A DNA stretch of 64,000 bases from DATKUK01 sp035530655 (lineage in GTDB: Bacteria > Planctomycetota > Phycisphaerae > UBA1845 > DATKUK01): NCBI GenBank assembly GCA_035530655.1, contig DATKUK010000119.1:1-64000 (forward strand), given 5' to 3'. How positions within the stretch are numbered: position 1 is the first letter of the stretch; the number at the start of each line of letters is the position of its first letter. Of the stretch, positions 60,054-64,000 are shown piece after piece. The notes below the pieces were generated by a model. The model saw nothing but the letters and a program-made list of their open reading frames with translations. It ran no database searches and was not told where the DNA came from. Position numbers and translations under genes: made by a program.

Positions 60054-62273
60054 TCACCGGCGAGTTGATTTCGTCCTCTTGCTCTTTGCCGGTCCCTTCT
60101 TGCCTGACGGCCGGCCCTTACCGCCTGCGGGCGAACGAGCCCCGTGGCCCTCCAGCCCGAAGTCGAGCTGACGTGCCGGAATGTTCACCTGCGCGATCCG
60201 TACGGTGACCAAATCACCAATCTGGAAGCGCTTTCCCGTCCGCTGACCGATCAGCGCCCCGGTCCGTTCGTTCACCTCCCACCAATCGTCGGGCAAATTG
60301 TCGAAACGTACCAGCCCATCGATCATGAATCGCTGACACTGCACGAACAGGCCGAACGTTGTGACGCCGGTTATCACACCTTCGATCACGTCGCCCACCC
60401 GCTCGCTGAGCAGTTCGAGAATACGGATCGTCCGCAACTCCTGCTCGGCGTCCTCGGCCCGGCGCTCGGTGTAGCTACAGTGCTTGCCCAGTTCGACCAA
60501 GTCCTGATAGTCGGGCGCAACGCTGCGGTCACTCGTCCCTTCCAGCTTGCCGCGAAGATGCGCTTCCAGCAGGCGATGAACGGTCAGGTCCGGGTACCGA
60601 CGAATCGGCGAGGTGAAGTGACAGTAGTGACTGCTGGCCAGCGCGTAGTGCCCGACGGTCTGGGGCGAGTACTCCGCCGCCATCATGCTGCGAAGCACCG
60701 CCAGGTTCACCGCGTAAGACTCCGGCCGACCGCGAACGCTGTCCAGCACCTTCTGGAGGTCCTGCCGCGACATCTTCCGAGGCGGCTTCTGCCCCAGCGC
60801 GCGAAGAAACTGCGAAAGGCTCTGCTGATTCAGGCTCTCCGGTTCCGGATGGATCCGCCGCAGGCAGGGAACGTCCAGGCGATTCAGCAGGCGAGCGACC
60901 GCCTCGTTCGCCTCCACCATGAACATCTCGATGATGGTGTGACTGAAGCCCGACTCGGCCGGCTGCGCATCGATCACGCGGCCGTCGTCGTCGAACACCA
61001 ACTCCACCTCAGGCAAATCCAGGCTCAGCATGCCGGCTTCGAACCGCCGCTTCTGAATGATCCGGGCCAACTGCTCCATCCGCCTCATCAGATCCACCAC
61101 CTGGCGCGGATAGCCCCCCGTCTTGCCGGCGAGGATCTCACCCGCCTGCTCGTACGTCAGGCGCATGGTCGATCGGATCACCGCGCTGGCGACCCGTGTG
61201 CCGAGCACCTGCCCGCCCGCGTCGTATCGGATGAAAACAGCCTTGGTAAGCCTGTCCTCGCCCTGCTGAAGGCTGCACAGACCGTTGCTCAGCAGCTCGG
61301 GCAGCATCGGCAGCACCTTGTTGGGAAAGTACACGCTGTTGCCACGCTGCTTTGCCTCCACGTCCAGCACCGAGCCGGACCTGACAAAGTGGCTCACGTC
61401 GGCGATGTAGACGCCCAACTCGTAGCTGCCGTCCTTATTCTGCGTCAGTTCGATCGCGTCGTCGAAGTCTCGTGCGTCGGTCGGATCGATGGTGATGATC
61501 GTCCGATCGCGACAATCCTCGCGCCGCCGCAGTTCCGCATCCAGACTGAAACCGTCTGCCGCACGACGCGCTTCGGCTGTCACCTCGTCGGCGAACTCAT
61601 CCGGCAAATGGTACAGCCGTATCACCGACAGCAGGTCTACGTCCGGCTGACCGCGCGGACCGAGACGCTCGACGATCACGCCAGTCGCCGGTCGCTCGGA
61701 TGTGGGATACTCGAGAATCTCCACCACCACCTGATCGCCATCCCGAGCGCCCTTCGCCGTCACGTCGCTCACCACCACGGGCGCGTGCAGCCGGTTGCCG
61801 TCGGGCCAGACCAGCCACCGGTCCTGCTCCCTGACCAACTCGCCGACGAAGCGGCTCTGTCCCCGCTCCACGACCTCGAGGATCCGCCCCTCCAGCATCG
61901 TCCGCTCGCCCCGTTTGCTCCGTTTGCGCACCTCCGCCAGCACCGTATCGCCCGTGATCGCGTCCAGCGATCCGCCGGACGGAATGAACAGATCGCCGTG
62001 CGCCGTCGGGCTGGCCGGCACGACGAACCCGAACCCCCGCGGATTCGCCCGGTACGTTCCCACAACCCGCTTCGACATCGCCGGGAGCGTGACCGCGCTG
62101 CGGCTGCCGAGAACGATGCGGCCGGTCTTCATCATCGCCTTCACCGCGTCGCGGAACTGGGCGTAGTCGGCCTGGGCTACACCCATGCTGCGGGCCAGCG
62201 CTTGCACCTTCTGGGGACGGTAGCGGCTGTCTGAAACAAACTTCAGAATGCGGTCGGCATAATCGTCTGACAT
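60054..62273 (-). CDS. rnr: Ribonuclease R (RNB-family 3'-5' exoribonuclease)
   Basis: The 739-residue product has an N-terminal winged-helix part, cold-shock domains (GTYRANPRGFGFVVP), the RNB catalytic domain with the Asp cluster in TIDPTDARDFDDAIEL, the FTSPIRRYPDLTVHRLL motif, and a C-terminal S1 domain (GVITGVTTFGLFVQ) followed by a lysine-rich tail. It degrades structured RNA. Length and domain order are normal. It diverges from the ylbF-like gene, 49 bases apart. Confidence 0.94.
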   Translation of the reverse strand: MSDDYADRILKFVSDSRYRPQKVQALARSMGVAQADYAQFRDAVKAMMKTGRIVLGSRSAVTLPAMSKRVVGTYRANPRGFGFVVPASPTAHGDLFIPSGGSLDAITGDTVLAEVRKRSKRGERTMLEGRILEVVERGQSRFVGELVREQDRWLVWPDGNRLHAPVVVSDVTAKGARDGDQVVVEILEYPTSERPATGVIVERLGPRGQPDVDLLSVIRLYHLPDEFADEVTAEARRAADGFSLDAELRRREDCRDRTIITIDPTDARDFDDAIELTQNKDGSYELGVYIADVSHFVRSGSVLDVEAKQRGNSVYFPNKVLPMLPELLSNGLCSLQQGEDRLTKAVFIRYDAGGQVLGTRVASAVIRSTMRLTYEQAGEILAGKTGGYPRQVVDLMRRMEQLARIIQKRRFEAGMLSLDLPEVELVFDDDGRVIDAQPAESGFSHTIIEMFMVEANEAVARLLNRLDVPCLRRIHPEPESLNQQSLSQFLRALGQKPPRKMSRQDLQKVLDSVRGRPESYAVNLAVLRSMMAAEYSPQTVGHYALASSHYCHFTSPIRRYPDLTVHRLLEAHLRGKLEGTSDRSVAPDYQDLVELGKHCSYTERRAEDAEQELRTIRILELLSERVGDVIEGVITGVTTFGLFVQCQRFMIDGLVRFDNLPDDWWEVNERTGALIGQRTGKRFQIGDLVTVRIAQVNIPARQLDFGLEGHGARSPAGGKGRPSGKKGPAKSKRTKSTRR

Positions 62274-62322
62274 GGTTTAGAATGCAGCCCTGACTGAAGA
62301 ACAGAGTGACAAGGAGAGTCCC

Positions 62323-62685
62323 GTGGAAGAAATCCTAAACCAAGCACAGCGACTGGGCAAGTTGATCGCTCAACATTTGCGTACCCAGGCCATGCAACAG
62401 GTCTCCGCAGCCGCCCGCGCCGACACCGACGCCCAAAGGCTCCTGGACGACCACCGCAGGCAGGCCGAACACATCCACCGCCTGGAAAACGAAGGCAAAC
62501 CCATCGAGGTGGCCGATAAGCACAAGCTGGCCGACCTCGAGGCCAAGGTGGCCGGCAATCCGCTCATCATGAAGCTCATGAAAGCCCAGGCCGACTACGT
62601 CGAACTCATGCAGGCGGTCAACTCGGCCATCGGCTCCCAGCTCAGCCCCGAGACACCGACCGCGAGCCCGCGACAGCAACAATGA
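62323..62685 (+). CDS. YlbF/YmcA-family protein
   Basis: The 120-residue product is entirely helical, with the YlbF pattern (ILNQAQRLGKLIAQH, KHKLADLEAKVAGNPLIMKL, FxxLMxxVNxxI-like end LMQAVNSAIGSQL). In Bacillus these proteins support mRNA maturation by RNase Y. The GTG start has AAGGAG at the right distance. It lies back to back with rnr, which would suit an RNA-metabolism role (inference). Its stop overlaps the next start (ATGA). Confidence 0.8.
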   Translation: MEEILNQAQRLGKLIAQHLRTQAMQQVSAAARADTDAQRLLDDHRRQAEHIHRLENEGKPIEVADKHKLADLEAKVAGNPLIMKLMKAQADYVELMQAVNSAIGSQLSPETPTASPRQQQ

Positions 62686-64000
62686 CTAAGCGCGCCGGAC
62701 CATCCTCCCGTTCGCCGGATAGGCGAGTCATACTCTCCTTCCTGAGGGCCGGACCTGTCCTCCTGTTCGTCCTGGCCGCCACCTACGGCGACCTCGAACA
62801 GCACCATTCCAATGATACGTGGATCGCCCTGGACGCCGGCCGGCAAATCATCGACGAGCTTGGCTACGTGCCAAAGGTCGATACGTTCAGTTACACCTTC
62901 AACGGCAAGCCGTGGTTCAATCAGAACTGGCTCAGCCATGTGATGTACTACTGGCTGTACAGCCGCATCTCGCCCGACGCAGCCGTGTACGGCAAATACT
63001 TGATTTGCGCGGCCATGTTTCTCCTCATGCTCGCCGCAGCGCGGGCGCGGTCCCGATCCTGGATGGCCGCCCTGATCGGCACGGCCATTGTATCGGCCGC
63101 CTCATTGCGATGGCTTAGTCCCCGCCCGGAAAGCTCCGGCTTTCTATGCATGGCCGGCCTGATGGCCTGCCTCGCCTGGCTGTCTAATCCTGATAAGAAA
63201 AAGAGATTGTGGCCGGCCCTGCTGCTGCTGCCGTGGTTCGTCGTCTGGGGCTGCGCGCACGGAAGCTTCATCTTCGGCTACGGTATGGTGGTAGTCTTCC
63301 TGGGATGTTGGGCTCTCACGCGCCTCGTTCGCCCAAAGAGTGCGCTAACCTCTGATCGACAAGTCATCGCGATCGTGGCCTGCACGCTCGCCGCAGTCAT
63401 TATCACAGTCATTGTCAGCCCCTTCGGCGTAGAGAATCTCACACACCCCTTCAAGGTGGCCGAAAGCGAGGTCTTCCGACGGGTCAGCGAATGGCGCCCG
63501 CCTTATGTGACGGCCAATTTCCCCCCTGCCCTGCCCTTCTGGGTGGCCCTGGCCACCGGCGTTGCCGCTCTCGGCGCAGCCGTCGCAGTGAGATCCGCTT
63601 GGGCCATCGAACCCAAGCAGCGAAACCCCCTCCGTCCTCCAACGCCTTGGGGTCTGTTCGACCTGGCCGCCATAATCATCGGGCTCTACATGGCCATGTG
63701 GGCGCGGCGCTTCGCCCCCATTCTGTATATCGTGGCCCTGCCCTCGCTGCTGGTCTTCATCATGCGGCTCCTCTGGCCCATCCCTCGTCGTGTGCGCGAC
63801 GCCTGGCAGGTGCTCGCGCTGGCATCCTGGGTCGGATCGGTGGTGCTTGCCATCGTGATCGTCCGGCACGTCGACAGATGCTACGTCGCCCCCTACGCAA
63901 ACCGGCATAGCTTCGATCCCGATCGGGCAAGCTTCAACCTGCTCGAGAGAACCATCCAGTACGACAGGTCGCCGGGAATCGCCATCGAGTTCCTCAAGCG
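62682..64000 (+). CDS. Polytopic membrane protein, truncated by the window end
   Basis: The frame starts at ATG 62682 (overlapping the ylbF-like stop) and is open to 64000, giving 439 residues. It has many membrane helices (for example FLLMLAAARA, LLLLPWFVVWG, VVVFLGCWAL, ALPSLLVFIMRLLW). An early periplasmic block has the pattern D-W...G..I...G.VP..D.FSYTF.GKPW..QNWLSH, shared with a large family of bacterial membrane proteins related to lipid-linked glycosyltransferases. A role in protein or polysaccharide glycosylation is possible but not shown. Confidence 0.7.
   Translation, partial: MTKRAGPSSRSPDRRVILSFLRAGPVLLFVLAATYGDLEQHHSNDTWIALDAGRQIIDELGYVPKVDTFSYTFNGKPWFNQNWLSHVMYYWLYSRISPDAAVYGKYLICAAMFLLMLAAARARSRSWMAALIGTAIVSAASLRWLSPRPESSGFLCMAGLMACLAWLSNPDKKKRLWPALLLLPWFVVWGCAHGSFIFGYGMVVVFLGCWALTRLVRPKSALTSDRQVIAIVACTLAAVIITVIVSPFGVENLTHPFKVAESEVFRRVSEWRPPYVTANFPPALPFWVALATGVAALGAAVAVRSAWAIEPKQRNPLRPPTPWGLFDLAAIIIGLYMAMWARRFAPILYIVALPSLLVFIMRLLWPIPRRVRDAWQVLALASWVGSVVLAIVIVRHVDRCYVAPYANRHSFDPDRASFNLLERTIQYDRSPGIAIEFLK

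Noticed and set aside
60144..62234. 696-residue open frame on the plus strand opposite rnr
   Set aside because: It is an antisense shadow in high-GC coding DNA. The minus-strand frame encodes a full, motif-complete RNase R.
1..64000. CRISPR arrays, rRNA genes, prophage
   Set aside because: No regularly spaced repeats, rRNA-like blocks or phage structural genes were seen. The single ORF6N gene is truncated and isolated.

Overview
The window is high-GC bacterial DNA and most likely comes from a member of the Planctomycetota. The evidence is a dockerin-type EF-hand C-terminus, a CHAT/NB-ARC/TPR protein, DUF2089 and DUF4139 proteins, a sulfatase-free but esterase-rich accessory complement, 'two-CW' cysteine-rich regulators, and dense runs of overlapping genes. 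No rRNA is present to fix the lineage, so the phylum assignment is inference.

Layout. 1-8460 is accessory DNA: the 3' end of a group II intron, a dockerin gene fragment, a large CHAT-NB-ARC-TPR protein (minus strand), then a DegT-type aminotransferase and a ceramidase-like protein (plus strand), and a frameshifted HTH pseudogene. 8508-35236 is the centre of interest: a regulator block (an XRE/two-CW repressor with its own operator, a two-CW histidine kinase and an NtrC-type sigma-54 activator), followed by two divergent multihaem cytochrome operons. The minus-strand arm holds a predicted outer-membrane beta-barrel, an NHL-propeller lipoprotein and cytochromes with 12, 8 and 9 haem motifs. The plus-strand arm holds ten tightly coupled genes: ResB and CcsA (System II cytochrome c maturation), cytochromes with 4, 8, 8, 3, 24 and 12 haem motifs, and two more NHL propellers. 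I count 88 haem-attachment motifs (82 CXXCH, 6 with three or four intervening residues). Two perfect sigma-54 promoters and one near match sit in front of these operons, which links them to the adjacent two-component system. One of the 8-haem proteins carries a C-terminal b-type cytochrome domain like a quinol-oxidising inner-membrane gate. The simplest reading is a self-contained extracellular electron transfer module: quinone gate, periplasmic wires, outer-membrane conduit, dedicated maturation genes and dedicated regulation.

35508-45753 is mixed: a small membrane protein, tRNA-Arg(TCT), an SGNH hydrolase, a fragment of an oxidoreductase, a DUF4139 protein, an RNase HII-like protein, an N6-adenine DNA methyltransferase and two membrane/secreted proteins of unknown role. 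45766-53205 is housekeeping: dxr-rseP, a rhomboid protease, thrC, dapB and a zinc-ribbon membrane protein. 53384-54552 is a decayed IS1380-family element with recognisable terminal inverted repeats, abutting a 1059-residue secreted multidomain esterase gene. 57884-64000 holds a TPR/DUF2089 pair, a truncated ORF6N gene, rnr, a YlbF-family gene and the start of a polytopic membrane protein that runs off the window.

Start codons were chosen from ribosome binding sites, overlaps and signal peptides. Functional statements about electron transfer direction and partners are inference.
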